The notes under the pieces are model-generated. The model had not been told where the DNA came from. It ran no database searches and saw only the letters and a list, made by a program, of their open reading frames with translations. A program made the translations under genes and the position numbers. 31,645 nucleotides of DNA from Entrophospora sp. SA101 (lineage: Eukaryota > Glomeromycota > Glomeromycetes > Entrophosporales > Entrophosporaceae), in assembly GCA_958430865.1 (NCBI GenBank), contig CAUDNR010000069.1:108159-139803 (forward strand). The letters run 5' to 3'. Positions 30,368-31,645 of this stretch are shown here, piece after piece. The first letter of the stretch is position 1, and every line of letters begins with the position of its first letter.

Positions 30368-30936
30368 TTAAAAAATCCTTAACCGGATAAAGATCCACTT
30401 TGCTCCTTTGTGGCCATACTTATGTTGTAATCCCTATAAAAAAAAATTTTTAAAAATAGCAATTTTTTAAAATCATTATAATTTATAAAATAACTCACCA
30501 TTGGTAGGATAACCAAAAATACGAAATTTTTAATGGGTGCAACCCCATCATGTGACCAAGTCGCTTCCAATATATTTTCATGAGTTTTATACAATTTTTT
30601 TTTTTAAGTTCATAAAGCAAGATAATAAATTTTGTGCCGCCTCAAGGAAGTTAAATAAATTATTGTTATCAAAGAATTTCATAGGGATTTCCATAACGTC
30701 CTTTTTTTTCTAAATATAAGTTTACAAATTCTAATAGATCGTTTGGCGAGATATAATGTCAAAACCTTGATTTACTTCATCCCATAAGTTGAAATGTGTA
30801 GTCATTCAATTAGATCAGGATGTAAATTCATAACATCAATTATCCCAGATAATAGGGGATTATTATTGCTGATCATAAAAGACCCAATCGATTCGGAGAT
30901 AACTTTAACCACCAATGGAATATTTTTAAAATGTAA
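30368..30936 (-). pseudogene. Frameshifted minus-strand gene remnant
   Basis: After an acceptor-like TTTTTTAG, the frame from 30936 reads LHFKNIPLVVKVISESIGSF and LLSGIIDVMNLHPDLIE, then a stop. Further blocks in shifted frames are WDEVNQGFDIIS, DLLEFVNLYLEKKGRYGNPY, and NLFNFLEAAQNLLSCFMN up to an A11 run. The next block is THENILEATWSHDGVAPIKN, a good GTGAGT...TTATAG intron (30434-30498), and GLQHKYGHKGAKWIFIRL to a TAA at 30368. At least three frame breaks. Family unknown; the block order suggests one former gene. Confidence 0.5.
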
Positions 30937-31204
30937 CTAAAAAACGATAGAAAATAATAAGAATTATTATCGAGAATGTGTATAATTGAGAAAAAGCTTG
31001 TAAATTAATCATATGTCTTTAATAAAACAAACATGACATAACTATTAATCATTTCCTTGTATGTGAATGTCTCCATCCATCAAATATTCATGAATAATAA
31101 ATTTGATGTTGATCACAGGTGTCAGATTTAATTAAAATTTCATATCACCAACAAGCAAGCGTTGTGCTTTCACACGCCTCATAACTGTTTATTTTCTCCC
31201 ACAG
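30937..31204. other. Spacer before the right-end candidate exon
   Basis: No gene seen. A T/C-rich tract ending CTCCCACAG at 31196-31204 is a strong 3' splice-site candidate. Confidence 0.4.
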
Positions 31205-31365
31205 GTGAAACAATTGAACAAGTTGGTAGGCTTTGGACAAAACTTTTCCTATCTTTTCCTCGGACCAGGCTGGATGCCACCATATGGGCGTTGATTGCTG
31301 GTGAGGTTCAGCATTTGTGTGATACTTGCTTTGTGTTATACCCCTCTAGAATAAAGTTGATTTAA
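31205..31365 (+). CDS. Candidate last exon, GC-richer than its surroundings
   Basis: The acceptor at 31204 is followed by about 150 bp of much higher GC content. One frame reads KQLNKLVGFGQNFSYLFLGP then GWMPPYGR and stops at 31292. Another is open to 31363 (ETIEQVGRLWTKLFLSFPR, then LDATIWALIAGEVQHLCD). An AATAAA at 31350-31355 would fit a poly(A) signal for the first reading. The FxGPGWxP string recalls the C-terminal part of fatty-acid hydroxylase/sterol desaturase proteins, but this is only a hint. No upstream exon was found; frame and function remain open. Confidence 0.35.
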
Positions 31366-31645
31366 ATAACAAATTCAGTTAGTCAAACAAAAATTAAGAG
31401 AAACAGAATTTATGATGATTATACAAAAAAAACACTATTTTACAACTTTCCTCTTAAGGGTAGAGGGAATCACGTGGTATATTTAATAGTAAACAATGGC
31501 TCAAAAAAAATAATGTCGATCATCATAAATAACAATAATAACGTAATTCAATATTAATATTATAATAATAAAGGCTCCTAATACTATTTTTATTATTATT
31601 AAATAAAGGCACCAGACTTTAATTCTCCATTCTTTTGAGTATATA
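31366..31645. other. AT-rich right edge
   Basis: No gene or repeat beyond short A/T and ATT runs. Confidence 0.4.

Noticed and set aside
1..31645. CRISPR arrays, bacterial operons, rRNA and tRNA genes
   Set aside because: Looked for and not seen; introns and family content are eukaryotic and tandem repeats are simple-sequence runs without spacers.

Overview
The window looks like eukaryotic nuclear DNA from an arbuscular mycorrhizal fungus (Glomeromycotina, most like Rhizophagus). Reasons: very AT-rich sequence, short GT-AG introns of about 45-115 bp inside compact genes, many tandem A/T repeats, and many decayed lineage-specific families (F-box/LRR remnants, DUF7869-type transposon proteins). 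The organism call is inference from style and families, not from a marker gene.

Layout. 1-227: start of a minus-strand gene that runs off the edge. 228-5631: gene-poor, with one candidate small ORF and a 29-30 bp inverted repeat. 5696-7480: a six-exon secreted histidine phosphatase of the MINPP1/phytase clan, with a TATA pair upstream. 8869-12259: a graveyard with a frameshifted F-box/LRR pseudogene and a second degenerate coding stretch. 12719-14466: a six-exon minus-strand gene with a DDT/WHIM-like (chromatin remodeller accessory) look. 14467-16300: gene-poor with a hexanucleotide tandem repeat and candidate exons. 16611-21664: the best gene, an eight-exon, 14-KH-domain vigilin/Scp160 orthologue whose introns are all phase 0 and fall at KH borders. 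22043-22484: pieces of dispersed families. 23582-23929: a two-exon gene for a secreted, Kex2-processed, six-cysteine peptide. 24955-25533: a TA-flanked, Tc1/mariner-type non-autonomous element with 26 bp TIRs. 25608-28758: a mosaic of candidate exons, a TTCGTCGAAA repeat cluster enclosing a CxxC/CxxC mini-ORF, and a frameshifted DUF7869-type transposon pseudogene. 28759-31645: small candidate genes and gene remnants.

The genes do not form an operon or pathway. The intact ones are independent single genes: extracellular phosphate release, RNA binding on polysomes, chromatin, and a secreted peptide of possible symbiotic interest. The most interesting items are the Cys-rich secreted peptide, the phosphatase whose second catalytic motif lacks its acidic residue, the poly-Asp/Glu expansion inside KH13 of vigilin, the asymmetric mariner-type element, and the zinc-ribbon-like ORF inside the TTCGTCGAAA repeats. 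Exon boundaries were placed by eye from splice consensus and reading phase. No database search was possible.
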